The notes below the pieces were generated by a model. That model was given only the letters and a program-made list of their open reading frames with translations. It ran no database searches and was not told the DNA's origin. DNA of 64,000 nt from Cellvibrio sp. PSBB023. Lineage in GTDB: Bacteria > Pseudomonadota > Gammaproteobacteria > Pseudomonadales > Cellvibrionaceae. The DNA is taken from positions 3,140,001 through 3,204,000 of the forward strand of contig NZ_CP019799.1 in NCBI RefSeq assembly GCF_002007605.1. The letters are read 5' to 3'. A program made the position numbers and the translations under genes. This document shows positions 45,216 to 54,826 of this stretch, piece after piece; position 1 is the first letter of the stretch, and every line of letters begins with the position of its first letter.

Positions 45216-46589
45216 CTAGTCGGCGTTGGTCGCCGGCAAGTGTATAACAACCGCGAGGCCGCCGAGTGAACTCTGTTGTAACTGCAAGGTGCCGCCACAG
45301 TGTTCGACAATATCGCGCACTATGCCCAGCCCCAGCCCGTGGCCTTGCACTTGCTCATCAATGCGGGTACCGCGGCTTAAGACTTGCTCGCGCTCGGCTT
45401 CGGCAATACCGGGGCCATCGTCTTCTATCACCAACTCAAATTGCTGTGACGCCGGCAGCTGCGCAATGCTCACCTGCACCTGCTGCCGCGCCCATTTGCA
45501 GGCGTTGTCCAGCAGGTTGCCCAACAATTCCAGAATGTCTTCGCGATCCCAGGGCAAACGCAGCTTGTCCGGTGCTGACCACTGTATTTGCAAATCGCGG
45601 CGATGAATTAATTGCAACGTAGAAATTAAATCGGGCAGTTCGGTGGCGCAGTGAAAATGCGCACCGGGCAGGGCTTCACCGGCAAGCCGCGCCCGCGCCA
45701 ATTCGCGGCTGATGCGCTCCTGCATTTGCTGCAGTTGGGTGCGCAAATTATCGCGCAGTGCTGGCTGGTTATTTAATTCATGGCGATTGGCGAGACTAAA
45801 CAAAATCGCCAGCGGCGTTTTTAACGCATGGCCTAAATTGCCCAGCGCATTGCGCGAGCGTTTCAGGCGATCCTCCGTGTGTTGGGTGAGACGATTTAAT
45901 TGCGCAACCAATGGCTGCAATTCTTCCGGTACGCTGGTGGCCAGCGTCGTGCGCTGCCCCTGTTGTAACTGGGCAATTTGCAGGCGCAAGTCTTCCAGCG
46001 GGCGCAGGGAGCGCGCCACCAGATAACGCTGCAACAACACCAGGATGATGAGCGCAGCCAAGCCCAGACCGGCGCCCATCCACTGCATACGCCGAAAATT
46101 ATCGAGCATGGGTGTGTAATCCTGCGCAACCTGAATCACGATGGTTTTACCAAAGCGGCGAAATTGTGCGCTGTAGACTAATAACTGCTGCGCTTCCGGG
46201 CCGTCTTGCAAATCCGCTTGCAGGCCGCGCGTGTTTGTCTGAGGCAATTGATGATCCCACAGCGAGCGCGAACGCCATTGCTTGCCATCAAAATCAATTA
46301 AAAAATAGTAGCCGGAAAACGGACGACGATAGGAGGAACCAATGCGCTGCATATCTAACTCAATACCATTGGGGCCGCGCACCAGTGCCGCCAACAGGGT
46401 TTCACTTTCCTCTTGCAAATGCGTATTCAAATAGCGGCGCAACCCCTGATCAAACACCCACAAGCTGACTTGTGCCAGCAGCAGCCCCACCAGAATCACC
46501 ACGCCAATCAGCCCCAGGCTGAGCCGCTGTTGAATGGAATTTAACGCGGGTTTCAGCGCGGCGGGAATGAAGGCGGAGGGTTTTATCAC
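45216..46589 (-). CDS. PhoQ/QseC-like sensor histidine kinase
   Basis: 457 residues: TM1 (about 25-46), periplasmic sensor of about 120 residues, TM2 (about 170-188), HAMP-like linker, HisKA with H254 in [10 protein letters not shown] (Ala before Leu-Lys as in PhoQ-like kinases, not HELRTPL), and HATPase with N box [12 protein letters not shown]1 EDDGPGI, G2 GHGLGLGIV. Its start overlaps the stop of the response regulator by 4 bases. Last gene of a PepSY-PepSY-RR-HK operon; the PepSY proteins share its compartment and may tune sensing. Confidence 0.92.
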   Translation of the reverse strand: MIKPSAFIPAALKPALNSIQQRLSLGLIGVVILVGLLLAQVSLWVFDQGLRRYLNTHLQEESETLLAALVRGPNGIELDMQRIGSSYRRPFSGYYFLIDFDGKQWRSRSLWDHQLPQTNTRGLQADLQDGPEAQQLLVYSAQFRRFGKTIVIQVAQDYTPMLDNFRRMQWMGAGLGLAALIILVLLQRYLVARSLRPLEDLRLQIAQLQQGQRTTLATSVPEELQPLVAQLNRLTQHTEDRLKRSRNALGNLGHALKTPLAILFSLANRHELNNQPALRDNLRTQLQQMQERISRELARARLAGEALPGAHFHCATELPDLISTLQLIHRRDLQIQWSAPDKLRLPWDREDILELLGNLLDNACKWARQQVQVSIAQLPASQQFELVIEDDGPGIAEAEREQVLSRGTRIDEQVQGHGLGLGIVRDIVEHCGGTLQLQQSSLGGLAVVIHLPATNAD

Positions 46590-47254
46590 GATGGTTGTTC
46601 CACCAGGCGATAGCCTTGGCCGCGCCGGGTTTCTATCGCCGCTTTGCCCAATTTTCCGCGCAGGTGATTGATATGCACTTCAATCACATTGGAGTCGCGT
46701 TCGCTTTCGCCATCGTATAAATGATCGTGCAGTTGTGCTTTGGAAATAATTTTGCCCACGTTCAACATTAAATAGCGCAGCAGGCTAAATTCAGCGGCGG
46801 TGAGATCAAAGGTCGCGCCACCTTGCGTGACTTGTTGCAGGGCTTCATCCAACTGCAAGCCCGCTGCCGTCAAGTGGGTTTGATTGGCCTGACCGTGACT
46901 GCGACGCAGCAGCGCTTGAATGCGCAATTGCAATTCTTCCGGGTGAAACGGTTTGGTGAGGTAATCATCTGCACCGGCTTTCAAGCCCTCAATACGCTCG
47001 GCCCAGTGATCGCGCGCAGTGAGGATTAATACCGGGCGCAGGATTCCTGCGGCGCGCCATTCGCGCAATACCTCAAGGCCGGATTTCCCCGGTAAACCGA
47101 GATCCAGCACAATTAAATCATAGGGTTCCGTTGCACCTTGGTAGGCGGCATCGCGTCCGTCGGCGAGCCAATCCACGGCGTAACCGGCGCGTTTTAAATC
47201 GGCCGTTAATTCATCGGCGAGGGCGACATTATCTTCCACGATGAGAATTCGCAT
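46586..47254 (-). CDS. OmpR-family response regulator
   Basis: 222 residues: receiver with acidic pair EDN, phospho-acceptor D51 ([10 protein letters not shown]) and conserved Lys in [13 protein letters not shown]-terminal winged helix ([31 protein letters not shown]...[16 protein letters not shown]...RGQGYRL). The ATG shares one base with the PepSY stop (TGATG), so translation is coupled. Partner of the kinase encoded immediately downstream. The subgroup resembles PhoP/QseB, but the signal and targets are unknown. Confidence 0.94.
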   Translation of the reverse strand: MRILIVEDNVALADELTADLKRAGYAVDWLADGRDAAYQGATEPYDLIVLDLGLPGKSGLEVLREWRAAGILRPVLILTARDHWAERIEGLKAGADDYLTKPFHPEELQLRIQALLRRSHGQANQTHLTAAGLQLDEALQQVTQGGATFDLTAAEFSLLRYLMLNVGKIISKAQLHDHLYDGESERDSNVIEVHINHLRGKLGKAAIETRRGQGYRLVEQPS

Positions 47255-47562
47255 CAGTCATCCTCTTCGTCTTTTAGCAACTGGCCCGTGCTCGCATCAA
47301 TTTCCAATTCGCGCACCGTGCCATCGCGGGTAATCAGTTCCACTTCATAGATGTAAATATCGTCATCCTCCTCCAATTCCACTTCCAGCAAACGAGAGGC
47401 GGGATGACGTGCTTGCACAATCGCCAGCAAATTTTCCAGCGGCATGATGCGCCCCAACTCGCGCAAACGCAGCGCTTCGTCCTGGCTCAGGTCATCCGCA
47501 TTGACACTCAAGGTGAGTGCCAATAGCGGGATATAACTGATGAATCGCAATAAGGGGCGCAT
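47254..47562 (-). CDS. PepSY-domain periplasmic protein (second of tandem pair)
   Basis: 102 residues: signal peptide [22 protein letters not shown], then one PepSY unit ([53 protein letters not shown]) and an acidic tail DEEDD. PepSY modules are thought to inhibit peptidases or bind ligands outside the membrane. The gene lies directly before the response regulator and shares a base with its start. The very acidic segment EEDDD before YIYEVE might bind cations; that is conjecture. Confidence 0.88.
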   Translation of the reverse strand: MRPLLRFISYIPLLALTLSVNADDLSQDEALRLRELGRIMPLENLLAIVQARHPASRLLEVELEEDDDIYIYEVELITRDGTVRELEIDASTGQLLKDEEDD

Positions 47563-47597
47563 TCGTTACCTTGCTGTTTTTTGCTGACGCTGACGAA

Positions 47598-47906
47598 TTA
47601 ATCGTCTTGTTGGTTTTTGAGGATTTCACCGGTGTTGGCATCCAGCTCTATGTCCCACTCAAGGCCTTGCGCATCGCGCAGTTCGATTTGATAGACATAG
47701 CGGCCCCACTGGTTTTCCAACTCGGTTTCATGCACCACGCCACCGGGGTGTTGGGCAATGGCCAGGGCGTTGAGTTTATCAAACGCCTGAATGCTGCCAG
47801 CATCGCGCAATTTGATGGCTTCATCAAGGCTGACATCTTTTGCCTGAGCCAGAACAGCGGTAGACATTAACGCGGTAAAAACGAGGATATGTTTAGTAAA
47901 AGTCAT
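47598..47906 (-). CDS. PepSY-domain periplasmic protein (first of tandem pair)
   Basis: 102 residues from the ATG behind AGGAAG (MTFTKHILVFTALMS), signal cleaved after AQA. One PepSY unit: VSLDEAIKLRDAGSIQAFDKL, RYVYQIELRDAQGLEWDIELDANTGEILK, and an acidic end NQQDD. It is clearly a paralogue of the next gene (same block order, same tail type) and probably arose by tandem duplication. First gene of the PepSY-PepSY-RR-HK operon; the promoter should lie in 47907-48229, where no site stood out. Confidence 0.88.
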   Translation of the reverse strand: MTFTKHILVFTALMSTAVLAQAKDVSLDEAIKLRDAGSIQAFDKLNALAIAQHPGGVVHETELENQWGRYVYQIELRDAQGLEWDIELDANTGEILKNQQDD

Positions 47907-48229
47907 GATGGTCTTCCTATTCATTTCATACAGTGATGGTTAAGGGTTTCAGGCAGATGCCTGTGTCGACCTGTTCAGAATAGGGCGGCCCGCTTAAATG
48001 AACCTTAATTTCACACCGCATGGATTTTTCACCCGCTCCCGCCTCCGCATCCACAATCTTCACCACAACCACAAGTGGAATTGACTGGCAGATGTGGCTT
48101 ATAGATACTGCGCACACGCCGTAGGACACTACTTGTTATGAGGAACCGCGTAAGAGCCATGTGCTCATGGAACCCGGCACAAGGAACGAGTCTGCGCGCG
48201 ATTCCAATAATCACACCAAGGATTCACCT

Positions 48230-50200
48230 ATGCTCCTGCGCATCTGCCTTGCCGCAGCACTGCGTGTCAGCGCCCTGCTGGCACTCCTTATCTGCAGCCT
48301 CTCCTCGCTTCAACTGCACGCCGCTACTGCACATAAACCACTGCCGCTGGAAGTGTTTTATAACGATGCGATGATCGAAGATATCGAACTCTCACCCGAT
48401 GGCACTCACTTGCTGGCACTCAAAAATGTGGGTGGCGATACGGTGGTGATGGTGGTGGAATTGGCCACCGGCAAGACCTTTTACTCCACCAAAACCGATA
48501 ACAAGGAATTTAAATTTAATTGGGTGCGCTGGGCCAATAACGACCGCATTTTGATGAGCCTGCGCTTTGATAGCCGCCTGCCCAACGGTGTGAAATACAT
48601 GCAATCGCGCCTGCTGGCCACCGATGCCAAACAGCAGGGCAAAATCATCACCCTGGTCAAACCCGACAAGGACGCCGCCTACAACTGGGTGAGCCAGTAT
48701 CAGGACAATGTGATCAGCCTGCTGCCCGACGACCCGGAGCACATACTCATCAGCGTGGATCGCGAAGTGCCACTGCATCAAACCGTCTACAAAGCCAATG
48801 TGTATACCGGCCGCTTGCAACGTGTGAAAAAGCACTCGGGCAGCGTGCGCTCCTGGTTTGCCGACCATCAGGGCAATGTGCGCATCGGTGAGCACTATGA
48901 CGATAAAAAACGCAAAGTGACGTACAAAATCCTCGATCTCGCCACAAACAAATGGGTTGTTGCCTGGGAATATGTCGTCTTTGACGAACCCTCGATTGAT
49001 ATCGCCGGTTTTGGTAACAACCCGAATGAACTCTATATTTTTGCGGATCATGAAGGACGACAAGCACTGTTCCGTGCCGACTTGTCCAAGCCCGGCTTCC
49101 CGCGCGAGCTGGTATTGAGCGATGACAGCTATGACATCAGCGGTCGCCTGATTTACTCCCACGCGCACAAAGAAGTCGTAGGCCTTTATTACAACGATGG
49201 CAGCTCGCGCAGTGTGTTCTGGAACAAGGAATTCAAAGCCTTCCAAGGTGGATTGGATAAAGCCTTGCCCGACACTCGCAACTACATAGTGAACATGAGC
49301 GCCGACGCTCGAAAATACGTGCTCTTCAGCACCAACGCCACCAAACCCGGCACCTATATGTATGGCGACCGCGATGCCAAAACCCTCACGCACCTCGCCG
49401 ACACTTATCCGGCGTTAACCGAAGAGGTACTGATTGCCAAGCAATCGCGCCGCTACAAAGCGCGCGACGGTTTGGAGCTGGAAGGCTTTTTGTCGCTCCC
49501 CAAAACCTTTGCCAACAACCCCACCGCCGCGATCATCCTGCCGCACGGCGGTCCCATGAGTGAAGACGGCAAAGCGTTTGATATGTTCTCAACCTTCATG
49601 GCCAACCGCGGCTACGTCGTATTCCAACCCAACTTTCGCGGCTCCTCAGGCTACGGCCACGACTTTATGATGCAAGCGGTAGGTGGCTACGGCCTGGAAA
49701 TGCAGGACGACCTTGAAGACGCAGTGAAATACCTGGTCGATGAAAAAATTGCCGATCCGAAAAAAGTTTGCATCGTCGGCGCCAGCTACGGTGGCTACGC
49801 CGCACTCATGGGCGCTACCAAAACGCCGGATTTATTCCAGTGTGCAATCAGCTTTGCCGGTATGTCCGACCTGGTGCAAATGAGCAAGAGCTTCCGCCAC
49901 TTCACCAACAAAAACACTGCGCGCAAACAATTTGGTGAAGATAAAGGCCAATTGAAAGAAACCTCGCCGGTGCGCATGGCTGAAAAAGTCAAAATTCCTG
50001 TTCTGTTAATCCACGGCGACGATGACACATCAGTCCCTGTGGAACAGAGCCGCCTCATGGCGCGCGCACTGAAAAAACACGGCAAAAACTATGAATACAT
50101 CGAATTGGAAGAGGGCACTCACTACCTGGATTACCTGCCCCATCGCCAACAAACCTTTGAGGCCATGGAGAAGTTTTTGCAGTCCTATTTGAAAATCTAA
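48230..50200 (+). CDS. Prolyl-oligopeptidase family (S9) peptidase
   Basis: Exported serine peptidase of 656 residues from the ATG behind AAGGA; a longer frame from 48161 lacks a signal-like start. Signal peptide MLLRICLAAALRVSALLALLI..., cut near LHAA. An N-terminal beta-propeller (about 30-400) is followed by an alpha/beta-hydrolase domain: oxyanion HGGP, nucleophile S519 in GASYGGYAALMG, Asp in IHGDDDTSVPVEQS, His in EGTHYL. This matches dipeptidyl-peptidase/acylaminoacyl-peptidase-like S9C enzymes. Periplasmic peptide degradation is the likely role. A terminator follows. Confidence 0.93.
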   Translation: MLLRICLAAALRVSALLALLICSLSSLQLHAATAHKPLPLEVFYNDAMIEDIELSPDGTHLLALKNVGGDTVVMVVELATGKTFYSTKTDNKEFKFNWVRWANNDRILMSLRFDSRLPNGVKYMQSRLLATDAKQQGKIITLVKPDKDAAYNWVSQYQDNVISLLPDDPEHILISVDREVPLHQTVYKANVYTGRLQRVKKHSGSVRSWFADHQGNVRIGEHYDDKKRKVTYKILDLATNKWVVAWEYVVFDEPSIDIAGFGNNPNELYIFADHEGRQALFRADLSKPGFPRELVLSDDSYDISGRLIYSHAHKEVVGLYYNDGSSRSVFWNKEFKAFQGGLDKALPDTRNYIVNMSADARKYVLFSTNATKPGTYMYGDRDAKTLTHLADTYPALTEEVLIAKQSRRYKARDGLELEGFLSLPKTFANNPTAAIILPHGGPMSEDGKAFDMFSTFMANRGYVVFQPNFRGSSGYGHDFMMQAVGGYGLEMQDDLEDAVKYLVDEKIADPKKVCIVGASYGGYAALMGATKTPDLFQCAISFAGMSDLVQMSKSFRHFTNKNTARKQFGEDKGQLKETSPVRMAEKVKIPVLLIHGDDDTSVPVEQSRLMARALKKHGKNYEYIELEEGTHYLDYLPHRQQTFEAMEKFLQSYLKI

Positions 50201-50225
50201 CGTGTTCCCTGTCCATCAACCCAAT

Positions 50226-50262
50226 AAAAACGCCGCCCTGTAGACTGCAAGGCGGCGTTTTT
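50226..50262 (+). terminator. Rho-independent terminator after the S9 peptidase
   Basis: Stem AAAAACGCCGCC/GGCGGCGTTTTT with a 13-base loop, 25 bp past the stop, ending in a T-run. Confidence 0.88.
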
Positions 50263-50320
50263 CCGGTTATCGGGGATGAGTGGTATTATGCAGCCACATT
50301 CGCCCTAATCCCGAGCATCA

Positions 50321-51181
50321 ATGAAAATACCCAAACGCTTACAACCTCTGGTCGATGATGGCCTGATCGACGAGGTTTACTACCAATTAATGAGCGGCAA
50401 AGAAGCGCAAGTGTTTGTAGTGCGCGCCAATAACGAAGTCCGCTGTGCCAAAGTCTACAAAGAAGCCAATAAACGCAGCTTTAAACAAGCAGTGCAATAT
50501 CAGGAAGGCCGCACCGTGCGCAACTCGCGCCGCGCCCGCGCCATGGCCAAAGGCACCCGCTACGGCCAAAAAGAAGCGGAAGAAGCCTGGCTGAATGCCG
50601 AAGTGGATGCCCTCTATCGCCTCGCCGAAGCTGGTGTGCGCGTACCTACGCCCTACTGGTTTTTGGAAGGTGTGCTGGTGATGGAACTGGTGGTTGATGA
50701 AGACGGCGACCCCGCGCCGCGTTTGGATGACGTCGCCTTTGACCCCGACACCGCACGCGATTATCACCAGCAAATGATGATGGAAATTGTGCGTATGCTC
50801 TGCGCCGGGCTGGTACACGGCGACCTGTCAGAATTCAACGTGCTGGTCGACCACAGCGGCCCGGTTGTCATCGATTTACCGCAAGCCGTAAATGCAGCGG
50901 GCAACAACAACGCCAAAGCTATGCTCACCCGCGATGTGAATAACATGCGCGACTACTTTGGCAAATACGCCCCGGATTTATTAGTCACCCACTACGCCGA
51001 CGAAATTTGGGATTTATTCGAACACGGCAACCTGCACCCAAACGTAAAACTCACCGGCGAATTCGCCGAGAGCAACATCGACGCCGATATCGCCACCATG
51101 ATGCGCATTATCGAACACGCCAAGCAGGAAGAAGAGGAACGCAAAGAGCGCGAACGCATGGCGCGGGATGGGGAGTTTTAA
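50321..51181 (+). CDS. RIO1-type serine protein kinase
   Basis: 286 residues of the RIO kinase fold. Seen: nucleotide loop MSGKEAQVFVV, Lys in RCAKVYKE, catalytic loop VHGDLSEFNVLV (HGDLSxxN), metal-binding IDLPQAVN in place of DFG. RIO kinases lack the activation loop of eukaryotic-type kinases; archaeal and eukaryotic relatives act in ribosome maturation, and bacterial members are poorly studied. A long charged helix (IEHAKQEEEERKERERMARDGEF) ends the protein. Monocistronic. Confidence 0.93.
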   Translation: MKIPKRLQPLVDDGLIDEVYYQLMSGKEAQVFVVRANNEVRCAKVYKEANKRSFKQAVQYQEGRTVRNSRRARAMAKGTRYGQKEAEEAWLNAEVDALYRLAEAGVRVPTPYWFLEGVLVMELVVDEDGDPAPRLDDVAFDPDTARDYHQQMMMEIVRMLCAGLVHGDLSEFNVLVDHSGPVVIDLPQAVNAAGNNNAKAMLTRDVNNMRDYFGKYAPDLLVTHYADEIWDLFEHGNLHPNVKLTGEFAESNIDADIATMMRIIEHAKQEEEERKERERMARDGEF

Positions 51182-51200
51182 AAATCACCGCATTAACACA

Positions 51201-51222
51201 CTGGCGATAATCCTATCGCCAG
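51201..51222. terminator. Hairpin between RIO kinase and SDR genes
   Basis: Perfect 9-bp stem CTGGCGATA/TATCGCCAG with a 4-base loop between two convergent genes. No T-run, so efficiency is uncertain. Confidence 0.5.
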
Positions 51223-51235
51223 TGCTCCGCAAGAC

Positions 51236-51991
51236 TTACAACATCATCCCACCCGATACCTCAATGCGCTGCGCATTAATCCAGCGATTCTTCTCGGATA
51301 ACAGCGACGCAATCATCGGCCCTATGTCATCGGCGACACCGACTCGCCCCAAGGCGGTTTGCGCGGCAATCATTTGGTTGAGCTGGTCATTATCGCGTAC
51401 GGCACCGCCGCCAAAATCGGTTTCAATTGCGCCCGGCGCGACAACGTTTACCGCAATACCACGTGCGCCCAATTCTTTTGCCATATAGCGGCTCAAGACT
51501 TCTATACCGCCCTTCATCGCCGCATAAGCCGCGTAGCCGGGAAAGCTGAAACGGGCGAGGCCGGTGGAAATATTGACTATGCGACCGCCATCCTTAATCA
51601 GTGGCAATAATGTTTGCGTGAGAAAAAAAGTCCCTTTCAAATGGATATTCATCAGCAAATCAAATTGCTCTTCCGTGGTTTCTGCAAAGCTCGCATGAAT
51701 GCCGATACCGGCGTTATTGATTAAAAAATCGATATTGTCGCGCTGCCATTGTGACGATAAAAGTGCACCCAATTGATAGGCAAAGGCCGCAAACGTTTTG
51801 CTATTACCCACATCCAGTTGCAGCGCAGCTGCCTGTACACCCAGCGCGCGCACTTCAGCCACAAGGGCTTCAGCCTCGGCCTGTTTGCTGTTGTAGGTGA
51901 GCACCACATCCACGCCCTGTCTGGCCAATGCCAGTACCGTATTTTTACCCAAACCACGGCTACCGCCGGTGACTAACGCAATGTTGTTCAT
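51236..51991 (-). CDS. Short-chain dehydrogenase/reductase
   Basis: 251 residues from the ATG behind AGGTTCC (MNNIALVTGG). Classical SDR features: dinucleotide motif TGGSRGLG (8-15), NNAG (structural), catalytic Ser in INISTGLA, YAAYAAMKGG (YxxxK), and PGAIETDFGGG. The residues after the first strand (VLTYNSKQAEAEAL) lack an acidic acceptor at the end of beta-2, suggesting NADP(H). Substrate unknown. Divergent from a LysR regulator with a palindrome between, the usual setting for LysR control. Confidence 0.92.
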   Translation of the reverse strand: MNNIALVTGGSRGLGKNTVLALARQGVDVVLTYNSKQAEAEALVAEVRALGVQAAALQLDVGNSKTFAAFAYQLGALLSSQWQRDNIDFLINNAGIGIHASFAETTEEQFDLLMNIHLKGTFFLTQTLLPLIKDGGRIVNISTGLARFSFPGYAAYAAMKGGIEVLSRYMAKELGARGIAVNVVAPGAIETDFGGGAVRDNDQLNQMIAAQTALGRVGVADDIGPMIASLLSEKNRWINAQRIEVSGGMML

Positions 51992-52094
51992 AGGAACCTC
52001 GTTGTTGTACCCATCTGCCAAAGGAAGAAATCATGTATCGAGGCCAGTCTATTACCCGAATATTTTTCGATAAACATGCCAATTCTGATTAAAC

Positions 52095-52113
52095 TGTTCG
52101 CATTATCCGAACA
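52095..52113. promoter_or_regulatory. Candidate LysR operator in the SDR/lysR intergenic region
   Basis: TGTTCG-N7-CGAACA, a perfect 6-bp inverted repeat that includes the T-N11-A pattern of LysR sites, 12 bp upstream of the LysR ATG and about 105 bp upstream of the SDR start. Confidence 0.5.
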
Positions 52114-52125
52114 ATTAGAGGGGCG

Positions 52126-53028
52126 ATGATGAACCAACTGGAAGCGATGCAAGTATTTGTGCGAGTGGCGGAACTGGCCAGTTTTACCAGAGCGGCCGAG
52201 AGCCTTGGGCTGCCCAAGGCCAGCGTCTCTACGGGCATCCAACAGTTGGAGAGCCTGCTTGGTACACGCTTGTTGCAACGCACCACCCGCCGGGTGCACA
52301 TGACTCAGGACGGTCAGGTATTTTATGAACGCTGTAAAGATCTGTTGGCCGATATGGAAGAATTGGAAGGTTTGTTTCAACAAGGCGCGAGCAATTTAAC
52401 GGGAAGGCTACGCATTGATATGCCCAGTGGCCTGGCCAAACGGCACCTGCTGCCACGCCTACCGGAATTTCTCGCGCAGCATCCGCAATTGCATGTGGAA
52501 CTCAGCAGTACTGATCGCCGGGTAGACCTGGTTCGCGAGGGCTTTGACTGTGTGATCCGCGTAGGCAAACTCGGCGACTCCTCATTAATTGCGCGCCCAC
52601 TGGGTTCGCTTTCCTTGGTCAATTGCGCCAGCCCTGACTACATTGCACGCTACGGTACTCCGCAATCACTGGCGGACTTGGCACAACATCAATTGATTCA
52701 CTATGTCTCAACCCTTGGTAGCAAATCAGCGGGTTTTGAATATGCAGCTAATGGCGAAACCCATTTCGTCGCCATGCCCGGCAAGATTACCGTGAACAAT
52801 TCCGATGCTTACAGCGCGGCCTGCCTTGCTGGTTTGGGAATAGCCCAAATTCCCCGGATTGCCGCGCAGGATTATCTCGCCAAGGGGCAATTGGTCGAGG
52901 TCTTGCCACAATATTGCGCCGAAGCCATGCCGGTTTCGCTGCTCTACGCCAACCGCCGTCATTTATCGCGGCGTGTACAAGCCTTTATGGATTGGGTGAG
53001 CAGTGTAATGCGTGATTATGTCGCGTGA
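52126..53028 (+). CDS. LysR-family transcriptional regulator
   Basis: 300 residues: N-terminal winged HTH (MNQLEAMQVFVRVAELASFTRAAESLGLPKASVSTGIQQLESLLGTRLL in outline) and a C-terminal periplasmic-binding-protein-like effector domain (LRIDMPSGLAKRHLLPRLPEFLAQHPQL, RVDLVREGFDCVIRVG). The subgroup resembles the many CrgA/AaeR-like regulators of oxidoreductases. GAGGGG precedes two adjacent ATGs. Divergent from the SDR gene, which it probably controls. The EamA exporter starts 74 bp downstream. Confidence 0.92.
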   Translation: MMNQLEAMQVFVRVAELASFTRAAESLGLPKASVSTGIQQLESLLGTRLLQRTTRRVHMTQDGQVFYERCKDLLADMEELEGLFQQGASNLTGRLRIDMPSGLAKRHLLPRLPEFLAQHPQLHVELSSTDRRVDLVREGFDCVIRVGKLGDSSLIARPLGSLSLVNCASPDYIARYGTPQSLADLAQHQLIHYVSTLGSKSAGFEYAANGETHFVAMPGKITVNNSDAYSAACLAGLGIAQIPRIAAQDYLAKGQLVEVLPQYCAEAMPVSLLYANRRHLSRRVQAFMDWVSSVMRDYVA

Positions 53029-53102
53029 ATCAGTGACAATGGCCACCCCCGCATTGGCTTTGCCTTTACACCCGCGTTTTTCTCACGGATTTACCCCACG
53101 CC

Positions 53103-54026
53103 ATGAACGCTACACCCGATTTATTTACCCGCCGCCATTCTGTATTTGTGTTTGCAACACTCTGCACGCTGCTCTGGGGCAGCTCTTATCCTGCGATTAA
53201 AAGCGGTTATGCGCTGCTGGCGATTGCGCAAGATGATGTCGCCACCCAAATGTTATTTGCCGGTTATCGTTTTTTGCTGGCGGGAATCTTTCTCATTCTG
53301 CTGGCGCAACTCAGTGGTAAACCCGTCTTTCGTTTGAACCTGCGCCAAGTCGGCCAACTCAGCATTCTCGGGCTAACCCAAACGACCTTGCAGTATGTGT
53401 TTTTTTACATCGGCCTGGCTTATGCCACCGGAGTTAAAGCGTCGATTCTGAATGCGACAGGCACATTTTTCAGTGTGGTTATCGCCCACTTTATTTACCA
53501 CAACGATCGCCTCACACAGCGCAAAGTGCTCGGTTGTATTACCGGTTTTGCCGGCGTATTCGTGGTGAACTTTCATAAAAGCCTGGTGGATTTTGAATTC
53601 ACCCTGATGGGCGAAGGTTTTATTGTGATAGCGGCTTTTATACTGGCATCGGCCTCGATTTACGGCAAACGTATTTCACAATCCATGGATACCTTGATTA
53701 TGACTGCACACCAGCTAACGCTCGGTGGTTTTGCGCTAATCGTTTTAGGCTGGGCTAATGGTGGTGCGTTAAAGGCTTTTGACTGGCAATCCGGTTTATT
53801 ACTGGTGTATCTCGCACTCCTGTCATCTGCCGCGTTTGCACTCTGGAGCGCGCTGCTCAAACACAACCCTGTGGGCATGATTACTATTTTTAATTTTTTA
53901 GTGCCGATTTTTGGCGCGTTACTCTCAGCGCTGTTTTTGCATGAAAATATTCTGGAATGGAAAAACTTGTTGGCATTGTTACTGGTGTGTAGCGGAATTT
54001 GGTTGGTTACACGCGCACGTGGATAA
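53103..54026 (+). CDS. EamA/DMT-family transporter
   Basis: 307 residues, ten predicted TM helices in two EamA repeats: TLLWGSSYPAIKSGY at the start of the first, GEGFIVIAAFILASASIYGKRIS at the start of the second. Such proteins usually export metabolites or amino acids. It follows the LysR gene in the same direction and may belong to its regulon. Confidence 0.9.
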   Translation: MNATPDLFTRRHSVFVFATLCTLLWGSSYPAIKSGYALLAIAQDDVATQMLFAGYRFLLAGIFLILLAQLSGKPVFRLNLRQVGQLSILGLTQTTLQYVFFYIGLAYATGVKASILNATGTFFSVVIAHFIYHNDRLTQRKVLGCITGFAGVFVVNFHKSLVDFEFTLMGEGFIVIAAFILASASIYGKRISQSMDTLIMTAHQLTLGGFALIVLGWANGGALKAFDWQSGLLLVYLALLSSAAFALWSALLKHNPVGMITIFNFLVPIFGALLSALFLHENILEWKNLLALLLVCSGIWLVTRARG

Positions 54027-54030
54027 ACCG

Positions 54031-54055
54031 GCTAGCGCCCTGCGTGGGCGCTAGC
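54031..54055. terminator. Bidirectional hairpin between EamA and membrane-protein genes
   Basis: Perfect 10-bp stem GCTAGCGCCC/GGGCGCTAGC, 5-base loop, between two convergent genes. It lacks a proper T-run. Confidence 0.6.
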
Positions 54056-54064
54056 GAGTAAACA

Positions 54065-54760
54065 TTAAACGTTTTGACCAACGCTGAACAGGTTGCGATA
54101 AACCACACCCATTACCACATTGACCAATGGCACGGCCCAAATCAAACCAATACCCAAGGGTAAGAGCGCCAGAATAATCAGAACCATTATCACCACATAC
54201 AAACCAAACATTCTGAACCAGCATTTGTGAATGGTTTTACGCGAGGTTTCCAAGGCTTCCCAAATACCCATGTTTTTTTCCACCAACAGAGGAATGGCCA
54301 TGGAGTAGGCAACAGCCAAATAAATGCCGGGAATAATCAGCAGTACAAAACCGATCAGCATTAATACGACCATCGAAACATACAACAAAAAGATGGGGAT
54401 AATTTTTGCGTAGTAGTCAAATACCATAAACGCATTGGTAGCGGCGCCAACACTGCGCTTGATACCCAACAAGGTGATACCGGCATAGAGTGGATAGGTC
54501 ACCAGACCAATCACAATTTGCGAAATCAGTATCATAATCAGTGAATCTTTGCCGATAAATTCAAACGGTAGCGATACCGCGATAGAGATACCGATATAAA
54601 TCAGCAGCGCGCCCCAGATGGTTGCTTTGTAACCGCTGGTCAGTTGCCAGGCTTCTCTAAATACATCGCCAATATCCCAGTTGGGATTCACGTTGTACTG
54701 TACCGCTTGCGGCTCTTGCAGATTACTTTGTGGGGTTTGATAGGGATTAGCGTCCGTCAT
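54065..54760 (-). CDS. Multi-pass membrane protein of unknown function
   Basis: 231 residues from the ATG behind GGAGCAAGGAC (MTDANPYQTPQSNLQEP). A soluble Pro/Gln-rich head (about 40 residues) leads to about six hydrophobic segments (ATIWGALLIYIGISIAV, LIMILISQIVIGLVTYPLYAG, IIPIFLLYVSMVVLMLIGFVLLIIPGIYLAVAY, MFGLYVVIMVLIILALLPLGIGLIWAVPLVNVVMGVVYR). The NPYQTPQS opening is common in unnamed membrane proteins of this group. No function is assigned. It lies immediately downstream (67 bp) of the diguanylate cyclase in the same direction. Confidence 0.75.
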   Translation of the reverse strand: MTDANPYQTPQSNLQEPQAVQYNVNPNWDIGDVFREAWQLTSGYKATIWGALLIYIGISIAVSLPFEFIGKDSLIMILISQIVIGLVTYPLYAGITLLGIKRSVGAATNAFMVFDYYAKIIPIFLLYVSMVVLMLIGFVLLIIPGIYLAVAYSMAIPLLVEKNMGIWEALETSRKTIHKCWFRMFGLYVVIMVLIILALLPLGIGLIWAVPLVNVVMGVVYRNLFSVGQNV

Positions 54761-54826
54761 GTCCTTGCTCCAGGTTGTTAGATTGAGGCGCCAATTAATC
54801 ATTAATCGACAGGTTCGTCAATCCGC

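Noticed and set aside
48392..49393. 333-codon minus-strand open frame inside the S9 peptidase gene
   Set aside because: It lies wholly within a well-supported gene and its sequence is the reverse complement of beta-propeller codons.
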